A stretch of 64,000 nucleotides of DNA, taken from NCBI RefSeq assembly GCF_900107255.1, contig NZ_FNPH01000007.1, positions 1 through 64,000 on the forward strand, given 5' to 3'. The translations under genes and the position numbers were made by a program. The notes under the pieces were generated by a model. That model was not told where the DNA came from, ran no database searches, and was given only the letters and a program-made list of their open reading frames with translations. Positions 46,356-55,592 of the stretch are shown here, piece by piece. Positions within the stretch are counted from its first letter, which is position 1. The number at the start of each line of letters is the position of its first letter. Origin of the DNA: Micromonospora pattaloongensis (lineage in GTDB: Bacteria > Actinomycetota > Actinomycetes > Mycobacteriales > Micromonosporaceae).

Positions 46356-46656
46356 TCATCTACCGCCGAGCAGGTACACCCGGCCCTGCCGGAGAGCTGT
46401 CACTGTCCGTACTGCCGCCCGAGCACCTTTCCATCGATGACGTCCGGACAGCGCGACACAGCTGCCCAGCAACACCAGCTGTGCGATGCCGTACGTGAAT
46501 AGGCTAAAGACGAGTGCTGCGAACCTTCCGCCGGCATCCAGGTCTGCACTCGGGCCACCGCCACCAGCGATGGCCACGGCAATCGTGACCCCGACAGCAA
46601 GGGAGGCCGTGCCCGGCAAGGGCGACGACAGCCCCGGCAATCATGGGTCTGGTCAT
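46356..46656 (-). pseudogene. Small two-helix membrane protein, frameshifted
   Basis: From ATG 46656 (MTRP) or 46644 the frame reads MIAGAVVALAG; one base later another frame continues TASLAVGVTIAVAIAGGGG and FAALVFSLFTYGIAQLVLLG, two membrane segments, to the stop at 46356. Skipping one base near 46610 gives a continuous protein of about 99 residues. Family unknown. The second frame alone could start at TTG 46640. Confidence 0.4.
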
Positions 46657-46800
46657 TGCCATCGGCTGATGGTGACAGACGTCGACTGCCGATGGAAGTA
46701 CGAGCTCGTGCCGACGTAGTACGGTCCGTCTGCGTTCTGACGCGCCCGATCAATGTGGAGTCGACCGTGTGCGGCGGCACGGCCACACGGTGGTCCTTTG

Positions 46801-47784
46801 TCAGGCGATGGCGTTGGTGCGAAACGACCGGCGGTATGCCGATGGTGACGTCTGCATCGCACGGTGGAAGTGGTGGCGATATGTCACGGCGGTGTCGAAT
46901 CCGACGGCCGCTGCGATCTCCTCGATCGGGTCGTCGGTGTCGGCTAGCAGGGCGAGGCTGGCCTGTATCCGCTGGGCGATGAGCCATCGGATGGGGCTGG
47001 TGCCCGTGCTGCGCGCGAAATGGCGCAGGTATGTCCGGGGTGAGGTACGTGCCTTGCCCGCCAGCATCTCCACCGTGATCGGTTCGTTGAGGTGCGTCAG
47101 CGCCCAGGCCATGCTCTGCGCGACCCGGTTGTCTTCGGGGTCCGCCGTGACCGGCGCTTCGATGAACTGCGCCTGGCCGCCATCGCGGTGCGGTGGGATG
47201 ACCATCCGGCGGGCGACAGCGTTGGCGATAGCCGGGCCGAAGTCCTTTCGGACGAGGTGGACGCACAGATCGAGGCCGGCCGCACTGCCGGCACTGGTGA
47301 GCACGTCATGGTCGTCGATGTAGAGGACGTTCGGGTCGACCTGGATCCGCGGATACCGGCGGCGCAGTAGGTCGGCGTAGCGCCAATGGGTGGTGGCGCG
47401 GCGGCCGTCGAGTAGGCCGGCCGCCGCGAGCGCGAACGCACCGGAGCAGATGGACACGATCCGCGCGCCGAGGTCGTCTGCCCGGCGCAGCGCCGCGATC
47501 ACCTCCGGGTCGGGAGCGGCGGACACGTCGGGAACGCCGGGGACGATGACGGTCTCCGCTTCGGCGAAGGTGTCGAGCCCGTGTGGCGTGTGCAGGGCGG
47601 CGCCACCGATGACCCGGACCGGCCCCGGCCGAGGTGCGCAGATCGTCAACTCGTACCAGGGCACGTCGAACTCCGGCCGCGGCAGCCCGAACACCTCGGT
47701 CACAATGCCGGTCTCGAAGACCGACATGCCCTCATAGGCCAGCACGGAGACGGTCGGCACCCGGCGCGGCACACGCGTACCCAT
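46801..47784 (-). CDS. GlxA-family transcriptional regulator
   Basis: A 327-residue protein with a DJ-1/PfpI-like N-terminal domain (VSVLAYEGMSVFETGIVTEVFGLPRPEFD; VSICSGAFALAAAGLLDGRRATTHW) and two C-terminal AraC-type HTH motifs (TVEMLAGKARTSPRTYLRHFARSTGTSPIRWL; PIEEIAAAVGFDTAVTYRHHF). Such regulators activate nearby enzymes. The rhodanese gene is divergent, 59 bases away, and is the likely target. The Cys in ICSGAF is the DJ-1 nucleophile position. Confidence 0.9.
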   Translation of the reverse strand: MGTRVPRRVPTVSVLAYEGMSVFETGIVTEVFGLPRPEFDVPWYELTICAPRPGPVRVIGGAALHTPHGLDTFAEAETVIVPGVPDVSAAPDPEVIAALRRADDLGARIVSICSGAFALAAAGLLDGRRATTHWRYADLLRRRYPRIQVDPNVLYIDDHDVLTSAGSAAGLDLCVHLVRKDFGPAIANAVARRMVIPPHRDGGQAQFIEAPVTADPEDNRVAQSMAWALTHLNEPITVEMLAGKARTSPRTYLRHFARSTGTSPIRWLIAQRIQASLALLADTDDPIEEIAAAVGFDTAVTYRHHFHRAMQTSPSAYRRSFRTNAIA

Positions 47785-47843
47785 GGCGGAATCTTAGCGA
47801 ACAGTGTCGTTCACGCCACTATCCGGCCGTTGCGTTCCTCGCG

Positions 47844-48314
47844 ATGATCGTTGTCATGTCCGCTGTACTGTCCGTGCCGCCGGCCGATCCGGCCCGCGCC
47901 GCCACCCATTTCGCCACCCGCCTGTCCTTCGAAGCCGATGTCTCCGATGTCCACACCGATCTGGAAGCCGACGTCGCCGGTCTGGTCGTCGTCGACTCCC
48001 GCAGCCACGAGGCATGGCGACAGGGCCATCTGCCCGGCGCGGTTCATCTGCCCACCACCGAGATCGCCGCCCGGGCCTCGGCGCTTCTGCCGGCCGACGC
48101 TGTCGTTGTCACGTACTGCTGGGGACCCGGGTGCAACGGCGCGACCCGGGCGGCGCTCGAGTTTGCCCGGCTCGGTTTCCAGGTCAAGGAGATGATCGGA
48201 GGGTACGAGTACTGGGTTCGTGAAGGTCTCCCCGTGCGGACCGCCGACGGCCTGATCGTGCGCCCGGTCGACGACCTCACCGCACCGGCCGCCGGGACGG
48301 CATGCGCCTGCTGA
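47844..48314 (+). CDS. Rhodanese-like sulfurtransferase
   Basis: A 156-residue single-domain rhodanese from ATG 47844 (ATG 47856 is also possible). VVVDSRSHEAWRQGHLPGAVHLPTTEI is the substrate-binding pattern. The active-site loop is CWGPGCNGA, with the catalytic Cys in VVTYCW. It ends with a Cys-x-Cys (CAC). It moves sulfane sulfur or simply binds it. It is divergent from the GlxA-type regulator. Confidence 0.88.
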   Translation: MIVVMSAVLSVPPADPARAATHFATRLSFEADVSDVHTDLEADVAGLVVVDSRSHEAWRQGHLPGAVHLPTTEIAARASALLPADAVVVTYCWGPGCNGATRAALEFARLGFQVKEMIGGYEYWVREGLPVRTADGLIVRPVDDLTAPAAGTACAC

Positions 48315-48527
48315 CATGGGCGCTGACCTGGCCAGTCCGCAGGCATCGATACAGCCGGTCGTCGGCCTGAACGCATCAAGCCTGCGCGCACGGCTGTCCA
48401 GTGACACACCTGGACGCGAGCCCGGAGTATGCCGACGGTCTACGCACGCCGGTCAAAAAGCACTCACATGCCGCTGATCGCGCGAGGTTCCGCCGCTGGT
48501 TTCCGCACTAAGGTTCGTGCGTCTCGG

Positions 48528-51500
48528 TCACGTGGTCACCATCCGCAGGGCGTTGGCGGCGTCGCGGACGTCGGCTGCCGGGTGGCGGCGTAGGGCCGTG
48601 ACGAGGTCCCGCCAGGGCGCTGTCCATGCGTGTTCCGCGCCGGCTTTTACCATCGCCGTCGCGAGCAGGCCGGCGGCGGCGTCGGCGCGGTGGACCAACG
48701 TGGCGGCGCGGGTGAGGACGACGCCGGGGTGAGGGCTGCGGATCCGGTCACCGAGAGAGGCGGCCAGCACGGGGCGGTCGGCGAGCAGGTCGGCGAGTTC
48801 CCCCAGATGGTCGGTTTCCGGCACGTCGGGGCGCAGCAGCACCGCCAGCAGTTTGGCCGCCTGCGCGACGTAGTCGGGACGTGTGGCGAGGCGGTGGGCG
48901 GCGGCCCGTGTTCCGGTGCGGTCGATGTCGGGAGTGGCGCGGGCCGCCCACTCGGTCGCGGCGGTGACGACTGTGTCGAGGCGACGGCGTGCCGGGCGGT
49001 CGTGGGGCGGCCCGTGGGGCGTGGTGTCGGCGTCGTCGGCGGCGACCAGAGCGGTGAGGACGGCGTCGAGGGTGGCCGCGCCGGCCGGGTGGTCCAGGAC
49101 GGCGGTGACCACGGGCGGCACGGCTGGCCATACCTGGTGGTCAGTGAGGTCGGTAAGGGCGCTCGTGAGTAGGTCGGTCACGTCGGGGGTCCATCGCAGC
49201 CAAGCGGGCAGGTGCCGGTATCCGGCGCGGGCGGCGATCGGGTCTGCGGCATGGCAGGCTGCGACGACGAGGCCGGCGTAGCGGGCGCGGTCCGGCTCAG
49301 CGAGGGTGTACGGCGCGGCGCGCAGCACGGCGAGCATGTCCTCGCGGCCGCCGCGTACCGCCTCGTCGAGGATCGTCCACGCCCCGCCGCGGTGCAAAAA
49401 CCGCCGGGCGCCGGAGATCACCGCGGTGCGTACGTCGCGGTGCTGGTCGGGTTGGCGCCAGGCGGCCAGCAGCAGCTCGTCGACATCGGCGGGGCCGAAG
49501 GCGGCGAGCAGGCGCAATGCCTCCTTGCGGCTGGTCACCTTGCCGCGGCCCAGGGCGACGGGGCCGAGCAGGGCAGGCAGCCGGGACGGGGCGGCGAAGC
49601 GGGCCGCCCGGCCGGCGGCGTACAGCGCGACCCGGGCCCGGTCGGTGTCGGCGTGCCTGAGCAGCAGCGGCAATGTCTCGTCCGGGTCACGCGTCCACGG
49701 CAGCGCGCCCAGCGCCGCCTCGGCGAGGGGGACGTTCGGCGAGTCGATGTACCGCAGCACGATCTCGCGACCATGGTCGGGCACCCGGGCGGCCGCGGCG
49801 ATTGCGGCCGCCCGCTGCCATGTCGGCGTACCCGCGTCGGCGGCGACCGCACCCAGCAGGCGGGCGTAGGCCCGGTGGTGCCGGGGCAACCACCTGTCGA
49901 CGTGCGCCGGGTACCCCGGAACCCAGCGAACCCCGTCGGCGAGAAACTTTCCCGTCGGGGCCCGACCGATCAATACCCGGTCGAGCAGGTCGGTGCGCCG
50001 CGCGCAGATTGTGTGCCAGACCTGCGGCAGCGTGATGGTGGAGCTGTCCACGCTGAGCACGTGACCCGCCCGCTCGTCGCGGCCGCGCGGGTCATCGAGC
50101 CACAGCTCGACGCACTGCCGCACGACCGAAGACACCTGCCCGTGGTCGATGCCACGGCGCAGCAGCTCCTGCAATTGCGGCAGGTTCCAGGCGCGGCGAC
50201 CGAGGGCCCGGGTAACCGCGAACAGGGCGGCGAAGTCGCCGCGGGCCATGCCGGCTTCGAGCCAGCTGTGGAGCCGGGCGAACAGCTGCGCCTCCTGCCC
50301 GCGGCGCAGCGTGCGGTCGAAGGGTTCGAGCGCAGGTAGCCGGTGACCGCCGAAGAGCCTGTCGATTGTCTCCAGCGCCCAGCGGATCAACTCCGGCTGG
50401 TCGACGTGGTGACGCAGCGCTGCCGCAGCGAGGCGCCCCAGCGAGCCCAGCGCCACCGACGAGGTGTCACGCGCCTGCACGGCGTCGACAGCGAGCAGCG
50501 TCAGATCCGGCACGGAGTCGACGGTCATCAATGGCGCCAGGTCGGCGAGACCCTCCAGGGCCGCGGCGCGCACCGGGTCCTGCTCGTTGCGCAGCCGCCG
50601 CAACCGATCAAGCAATTGCCGCACCGCGGCGGGATCGCCGCTGCGCCGCGCTGCCGCGGTCAGCAGCCGGTACGCCGTCGCCCGGTCGATGGCGTCGGCC
50701 GCCCGGGTCGCCTCCACCAGCGGTGGCAGCGCCTCCGCCCACGGCAAGTACGCCGTCCACCGGCGCACGGCGGCCTCGTCACCGCGCACGTGGTCCAGGC
50801 GCAGCATCCGCCGCGCCTCGCGCTCCTGCCAACGACGGGGCAACACGTCCATCAGTGCGGCATCGGGCTCGGCGACATCGACGTAGGCATCGAAGACGAC
50901 CGCGTCGTACAAGGCGCCCCGCCGGGCGGGCGGCACAGCCCGCAGCAGCGCGGCAAGCCGACCGCTGCCCAACGCGCGGGCCAGCTCGGTGAGGTCGGCC
51001 TCGCGCAGACGACGCAACAAGCCTGCGGGCAGGCAGGTACGACGCAGCCAGGACCGGCGGCCAGGCGCGACGAGCAGACGCAACAGGCGATCCTGATCGG
51101 CTGCGGCGAGTGCACCGTACCGGTACGGGAAGCCCGGCAGCGCAGTGGCAGAGGCATACCGCTCCAGCAGGTCAAAGACGGCGACAGGATGCGCCGGCGC
51201 GGCACGGAGCACCGTACTGGCGTGCCGCGCCCACCACTCGGCGCGCTCAGTCGCGTCCCCGCCGGCCAGCGCCGCGCCCGCCCACCCCAGGACGACATCG
51301 CCGTGCCGGTCGGCGAGCACGGACCAGCCACGCACGGCATGGGCCAGGCCGGGCAGCCACCGCCGGACGGTCTCCGAGTCCGCCGATGGCAGCAGCACGG
51401 CGGCCTCGGCGTCGCCGAAGCGCTCCCGAACTGGCGCGAGCAGCTGCCCGACCTGCTCCTCAACCGCCGGTCCGCGGCCGCGCAGCACCCGATAGACCAG

Positions 51501-51824
51501 CCGCCGCCCGGCGGCCGGCGCGTCTTCGAGAAGGCCCCACAGCGGCACCGGCGGTGCACCGTGGCGCAGCAACGACCGCAGAGCGGCCGACCGTACCGGC
51601 ACGTCGGACGAGCCCAGCAGCGCCGTCAAGACCCCGGTGTCGCCAACTACCGCCGCCGCGGTGACCGCAAGGCGACGCTCGTACGCCGAACCCTCCGCCA
51701 GCTCCGCCAGCACACCCGGTGCGAGATCCGGCGCGGACGCGGCCAGGCGCCGCATTCGCTGCGGATGCGGAAGCGCTTCGAGGGAGGCGAGCAGCTCGCC
51801 GGCGGTGATCAGCACGGGCGTCAT
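48528..51824 (-). CDS. Very large HEAT/armadillo-like repeat protein
   Basis: A 1098-residue protein from ATG 51824 (the frame opens earlier at 51875 but that start has no support). It consists almost wholly of helical repeat units rich in Leu, Ala and Arg, for example LAVTAAAVVGDTGVLTALLGSSDVPVRSAALRSLLRHG and ALGALPWTRDPDETLPLLLRHADTDRARVALYAAGRAARFA. No catalytic domain is seen. Repeat scaffolds of this size often bind nucleic acids or protein partners. Neighbours are the rhodanese (convergent) and a DinB gene (divergent). A link to the MoxR triad 13 kb away is speculative. Confidence 0.75.
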   Translation of the reverse strand: MTPVLITAGELLASLEALPHPQRMRRLAASAPDLAPGVLAELAEGSAYERRLAVTAAAVVGDTGVLTALLGSSDVPVRSAALRSLLRHGAPPVPLWGLLEDAPAAGRRLVYRVLRGRGPAVEEQVGQLLAPVRERFGDAEAAVLLPSADSETVRRWLPGLAHAVRGWSVLADRHGDVVLGWAGAALAGGDATERAEWWARHASTVLRAAPAHPVAVFDLLERYASATALPGFPYRYGALAAADQDRLLRLLVAPGRRSWLRRTCLPAGLLRRLREADLTELARALGSGRLAALLRAVPPARRGALYDAVVFDAYVDVAEPDAALMDVLPRRWQEREARRMLRLDHVRGDEAAVRRWTAYLPWAEALPPLVEATRAADAIDRATAYRLLTAAARRSGDPAAVRQLLDRLRRLRNEQDPVRAAALEGLADLAPLMTVDSVPDLTLLAVDAVQARDTSSVALGSLGRLAAAALRHHVDQPELIRWALETIDRLFGGHRLPALEPFDRTLRRGQEAQLFARLHSWLEAGMARGDFAALFAVTRALGRRAWNLPQLQELLRRGIDHGQVSSVVRQCVELWLDDPRGRDERAGHVLSVDSSTITLPQVWHTICARRTDLLDRVLIGRAPTGKFLADGVRWVPGYPAHVDRWLPRHHRAYARLLGAVAADAGTPTWQRAAAIAAAARVPDHGREIVLRYIDSPNVPLAEAALGALPWTRDPDETLPLLLRHADTDRARVALYAAGRAARFAAPSRLPALLGPVALGRGKVTSRKEALRLLAAFGPADVDELLLAAWRQPDQHRDVRTAVISGARRFLHRGGAWTILDEAVRGGREDMLAVLRAAPYTLAEPDRARYAGLVVAACHAADPIAARAGYRHLPAWLRWTPDVTDLLTSALTDLTDHQVWPAVPPVVTAVLDHPAGAATLDAVLTALVAADDADTTPHGPPHDRPARRRLDTVVTAATEWAARATPDIDRTGTRAAAHRLATRPDYVAQAAKLLAVLLRPDVPETDHLGELADLLADRPVLAASLGDRIRSPHPGVVLTRAATLVHRADAAAGLLATAMVKAGAEHAWTAPWRDLVTALRRHPAADVRDAANALRMVTT

Positions 51825-51937
51825 TGTGCCCGTCAAAGACCTCGCCAGGCCTCCCCCTTTTCCGCAGTCCGCCAACAGCCCTATTTCGAGCAGTGGGCGT
51901 CGTCCGAAGTGGCCCGGCGTGACCCGACAATGGTGAG

Positions 51938-52447
51938 ATGACGATGCCGTTCCCCTCGCCGACTGTCCCGGCAGCAGGGCGCGCCGAGGTGTTCCTGCGG
52001 TACCTCGACTACTTCCGCGAGACCGTGCTGTCGAAGGTGTCCGCGTTACCCGACCATGAGCTACGCCGCAGCAGGCTACCGTCAGGGTGGACCCCGCTCG
52101 AACTGCTCAAACACCTGCGTTACGTCGAGCTGCGCTGGATCGAATGGGGATTTCAGGGGCACGAGGTGGACGAGCCGTGGGGGGACCGATGCGGGGACCG
52201 CTGGTACGTTGCGCCCGAAGAGACCCGCGACGATCTGGTGGCGGCGCTGCGTGCACAGGGTGCGCAGACCGGGGCCGTCATCGCAGGTAACGAACTCACG
52301 ACGGTAGGGGTTCCTGGTCCACGGTGGGACGGTGCGCAACCGCCGCCGCTGGAACGGGTGCTGTTTCACCTCGTGCAGGAATATGCCCGCCATCTTGGGC
52401 ACCTCGACATTGTCGTCGAGCTCGCCGGCGGCCCGGTTGGCGAGTAG
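51938..52447 (+). CDS. DinB/DUF664-family protein
   Basis: A 169-residue four-helix protein with the metal-site pattern of the DUF664 branch: LLKHLRYVELRW and LFHLVQEYARHLGHLDIVVELAGG (three His). In actinomycetes such proteins are often mycothiol-dependent enzymes or hydrolases. It is divergent from the HEAT-repeat gene and shares its promoter region. Confidence 0.87.
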   Translation: MTMPFPSPTVPAAGRAEVFLRYLDYFRETVLSKVSALPDHELRRSRLPSGWTPLELLKHLRYVELRWIEWGFQGHEVDEPWGDRCGDRWYVAPEETRDDLVAALRAQGAQTGAVIAGNELTTVGVPGPRWDGAQPPPLERVLFHLVQEYARHLGHLDIVVELAGGPVGE

Positions 52448-53095
52448 AACTGACGCCGCCGCGGAGGCAAGGCTTGTCCAACGGCACCATCCGGTCGTGC
52501 CGATGAGCAGACGTCGGGTCTTAGGGTCTTCTGTTGATCTAAACCGGGATTGAGGTGATTCACTGCCGGCCGTGACTCTTGAGGTCCTGCGCGTCGCTTT
52601 CCGTGCGAGCTCGCCGTGCCGGCCTCGGTGCGCGCATTCTCCGGCTCCGTGGCTGGCCGGACGCCACAACCGCATCGCCCCGGCGCGACCAAACGCCGCC
52701 GCCCGTCGGTGACGCACACCTGACGCGACCACCACCCACCACAGCCACAGCCGCGACGCCAACTGGCGTCGCGGCTGTGGCTGTCCCCGGCCCTTGCGTC
52801 GACCGGGGAAAGCCGGCGTGCCGGCGGGTTCGGAACCTGCACGGCGCGCAGCGGCTCACCCGTCGTGTGGCGACGAACTGGTGGCCCTATGTTCCGGCAG
52901 AGGGCAGCGGCCGGATCCCCGTCGCCCGCGAACGGCACCCGGCGACAGTCGCCGACCCCGACCGCTGCACAGGGCCGACGGCGCCCGGTCCTCGCCGAGT
53001 GATCGACGAATCATCGCAAGAAGTGCAGTCGAACCAGCCTCACGGCCCCCACATGCACCGCCCAGGCTGATTTCCCGCAACCTCCCGATCAATCC
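52448..53095. other. Intergenic region with a perfect 21-bp hairpin
   Basis: About 650 bases between convergent genes without a credible coding frame. The main feature is the long hairpin at 52741-52784. No tRNA or other RNA recognised. Confidence 0.5.
52741..52784. terminator. Perfect 21-bp inverted repeat, bidirectional terminator
   Basis: The arms 52741-52761 and 52764-52784 are exact reverse complements (beginning ACAGCCACAGCC) around a 2-base centre. It lies between the convergent DinB and TetR-like genes, the expected place for a two-way terminator, although 290-310 bases from either stop. Confidence 0.7.
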
Positions 53096-53968
53096 CTATT
53101 CCGAAGGTGCCCCGCCGTGGCCTCGAGCATGCGGTGGCTGGGGTAGAGCGACGGCGTGCAGGAACGCTTCGGCGAATGCCTCGCAGGTCTCCTCCACGCC
53201 CGGCAGCTCCACCCCGGGCACGCTGTGCAGGGCGGGGCGGGTCAGGAAATGCATCAGCAGCGGGCCGACCATCTGATGCATCAGCAGCGGGATCGGCATG
53301 GCGCGGATCCGCCCGGCGGCCACCTCATCGGCCAGCCACTGGCCCACCCCGGCGAGCAGGCGTGGGACGACGTGCCGGGCCAGGTTTTGCAGGGCCGACT
53401 CGGCCGGGCGGGCCAGTACTTCGGCAAGCATCGCCGGCATCACCCGCGGCTGGCGGCTGAGCGCCTCGGCCAGCAACCGGTACAGGGTACGCACGGTGTC
53501 GGCCAGGTCGGCATGCGGACCGGAGAGCACTTTTTCGGCATCCAGGATCGGGCTGTAGCGCTCAAAGATCGCGAACAGCAACTCGTCGCGGCCGCCGAAT
53601 GCGGAATACAGGCTGTGCACCGAGCAGTGCGCGGCGGCGGCGACCGATTCCAGGGTGAGCGATGCCAGGCCGTGCTCGCCGATCAGGTGCGCACCGGCAT
53701 CGATCGCGCGCTCGCGCACCGGTCGCTGCCCGCCGGGGTCCACGCCGGCGGCGCGCACCGCCTCATCCAAGGCCTGACGCGAACCGCCCAGACGACGTAG
53801 CAGGGTACTGCGGGAGATTCCGGCTTCCTGGGCGATCGCCAGGACGGGCACGTCGGCAACGTCCTTGCCCAGGCGCTCGGCGGCGTGTAGCGCCGCGTCC
53901 ACCAGGTCGGAGGGGACCGACGGGCGAGACGCATTCAGCAGACTGGGCAATTCGCCGGCATTTGACAC
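53096..53968 (-). CDS. TetR-like regulator with two HTH domains
   Basis: A 290-residue protein from GTG 53968. A first HTH is seen at PSDLVDAALHAAERLGKDVADVPVLAIAQEAGISRSTLLRRLG. A second, TetR-type HTH follows: RERAIDAGAHLIGEHGLASLTLESVAAAAHCSVHSLYSAFGGRDELLFAIF. The C-terminal ligand domain fits TetR (LADEVAAGRIRAMPIPLLMHQMVGPLLMHFL). A palindrome lies just upstream of its start. It is divergent from a broken permease gene and a membrane-protein gene, which it may repress. Confidence 0.85.
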   Translation of the reverse strand: MSNAGELPSLLNASRPSVPSDLVDAALHAAERLGKDVADVPVLAIAQEAGISRSTLLRRLGGSRQALDEAVRAAGVDPGGQRPVRERAIDAGAHLIGEHGLASLTLESVAAAAHCSVHSLYSAFGGRDELLFAIFERYSPILDAEKVLSGPHADLADTVRTLYRLLAEALSRQPRVMPAMLAEVLARPAESALQNLARHVVPRLLAGVGQWLADEVAAGRIRAMPIPLLMHQMVGPLLMHFLTRPALHSVPGVELPGVEETCEAFAEAFLHAVALPQPPHARGHGGAPSE

Positions 53969-53980
53969 ACGAGTAAATAT

Positions 53981-53996
53981 ACCATGTACTAATGGT
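53981..53996. promoter_or_regulatory. Palindromic operator upstream of the tandem-HTH regulator
   Basis: ACCAT-GTACTA-ATGGT, an inverted repeat with 5-base arms, 13 bases upstream of GTG 53968. On the minus strand a TATATT lies between it and the start. Its place suits autoregulation and control of the divergent plus-strand genes. Confidence 0.5.
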
Positions 53997-54114
53997 CCAG
54001 GATGCCGATCGGATGCTTGTGCACGTTGGTTAGCCGGCGTGACCGGTCCCACCCCGGCTCGAGAGCCTGGCCGCGGCCGCTTTCCGCTGCCTGTCCCACC
54101 GAGGAAGGACGATC

Positions 54115-54400
54115 ATGAGTTCTGCTGCCGTAGTCGGCGGCGACCGCGATGTGGTCATCGAGGTGGAGGGCCTGGTCAAGTGGCTCGGCGTGGTCGCCGC
54201 CTTCGCCCTGACCATCCTGGGACCGCTGTTCCGGCTGTGGGACTGGGCGCTGGGCATCAGCCCGCTGCGGCACGTCCCCAACCTCACCACCACCCCCGGA
54301 TGGTCCGGCCTCGCCCTCGTGGCCTCGTCGCCTTCGCCCTGACCGCCGTCGCCGTCACCGGCTTCCGCCGCCGCGACGTCCTCTCATCAAAGGAACCGAC
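54115..54400 (+). pseudogene. C-terminal remnant of an ABC-2 antibiotic-exporter permease
   Basis: ATG 54115 opens VEGLVKWLGVVAAFALTILGPLFRLWDWALGISPLRHVPNLTT in pieces, then the frame breaks near 54325; the next frame continues LVAFALTAVAVTGFRRRDV. This is the typical end of large polyketide-antibiotic exporter permeases (…HVP…FRRRD…). Over 400 residues upstream are missing and the remaining part is frameshifted. Confidence 0.65.
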
Positions 54401-55459
54401 ATGGACACCGACACGTCCTCCCCCACCCACGACTCGGCACCCACGTCCACCCCATGGCCGCAGGTCGTCGCGACGGTCGCGCTGCTGACGGTCATCATCA
54501 GCGTGCTGCTCACCGCGTTCGCCTGGCCGGCCGTGCGGTCCTCGGCGCACGACGTACCGATCGTGCTGGCCGGCCCGCCGACCGCGACCGACCGGATCGC
54601 CGCCGCGCTACAACAACGCCAGCCGGGCGCGTTCGACATCACCCGCGCGGCGGACACCGCCGCGGCCGAGACCGCCGTGCGCAACCGGGAGGCCTACGGA
54701 GCCATCGACGTGAGCACCGGCACCCCGCAGGTCATCATCGCCTCCGCCGGCAGCCCGGTCATCGCGCAAACCCTGCAGAGCATCGCGGCCGGGCTGGCGC
54801 AGGCCCCCGGCGGCGCGCCGGCCACCCCCGCCGTGGCGGTACGCGACGTCGCCGCCCTGCCCGCCGACGACCCCCGCGGCGCCGGACTGGCGGCCGGCTC
54901 CCTGCCCCTGGTCATGGGCGGAATTCTCGCCGCCGTCCTGCTCACCGGCCGCGTGCGCGGCACCACCCGCCGGCTGACCGGTGCGCTCGCCTTCGCCGTC
55001 TCCGGCGGTCTGGCCCTGGCCGCGATCCTGCAGTTCTGGTTCGGCTCGATCACCGGGAACTACGGGGCCAACGCCGGCGTGATCGCACTGTCGATCGCCG
55101 CCACCGCCCTGACCCTGCTCGGCCTGCAAACGCTGCTCGGCACCGCCGGGCTGGGCCTCGGCGCCGTCGTCGTCATGCTGATCGGCAACCCACTGTCCGG
55201 TACGGGCACCGCCCCCGAGATGCTGCCCGGCTGGTCCGGTCAACTCGGCCAGCTCCTGCCACCGGGCGCGGCCGGCACCCTGCTGCGCTCCACCGCCTTC
55301 TTCGACGGCCGCGGCGCCACCCAGCCACTCATCGTGCTGCTGTCCTGGCTGGTGCTGGGCGCCGTGCTGTGCGTCATCGGCGGCGTGCGCGCCGCCCGGA
55401 CCGGTGGCACCGGGCCATCCGGTACGACCGCCGGCCCCGAGCCCGCGACGGCCGCCTGA
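54401..55459 (+). CDS. ABC-2-like membrane protein
   Basis: A 352-residue protein with one N-terminal membrane segment (VVATVALLTVIISVLLTAFAWPAV), an outside domain of about 140 residues (VPIVLAGPPTATDRIAAALQQ...), then about five more segments (LPLVMGGILAAVLLTG; LAFAVSGGLALAAILQFWF; VIALSIAATALTLLGLQTLLG; LGLGAVVVMLIGNPLSG; LIVLLSWLVLGAVLCVIGGV). The layout matches ABC-2-type/YhgE-like permeases. It is downstream of a broken permease gene; no ATPase gene is next to it. Confidence 0.75.
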   Translation: MDTDTSSPTHDSAPTSTPWPQVVATVALLTVIISVLLTAFAWPAVRSSAHDVPIVLAGPPTATDRIAAALQQRQPGAFDITRAADTAAAETAVRNREAYGAIDVSTGTPQVIIASAGSPVIAQTLQSIAAGLAQAPGGAPATPAVAVRDVAALPADDPRGAGLAAGSLPLVMGGILAAVLLTGRVRGTTRRLTGALAFAVSGGLALAAILQFWFGSITGNYGANAGVIALSIAATALTLLGLQTLLGTAGLGLGAVVVMLIGNPLSGTGTAPEMLPGWSGQLGQLLPPGAAGTLLRSTAFFDGRGATQPLIVLLSWLVLGAVLCVIGGVRAARTGGTGPSGTTAGPEPATAA

Positions 55460-55495
55460 CCGCGACGCGTCACAGGTCACGCCACGACCCGTGAC

Positions 55496-55532
55496 GGGGT
55501 GCCGGCCGAACCGCACGGGTGGCCGGCACCCC
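55496..55532. terminator. Hairpin terminator after the ABC-2-like gene
   Basis: GGGGTGCCGGCC (55496-55507) pairs exactly with GGCCGGCACCCC (55521-55532) over a 13-base loop, 37 bases after the stop at 55459. Confidence 0.65.
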
Positions 55533-55592
55533 ACTACACCGCACCGCGACCAACCGAACAACACGTTCGCACCCCACGAAACCGAGGCTGCC

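Noticed and set aside
50343-51941. A 532-codon plus-strand open frame
   Set aside because: It is antisense to the HEAT-like repeat gene and rich in Arg, Gln and Pro without motifs.
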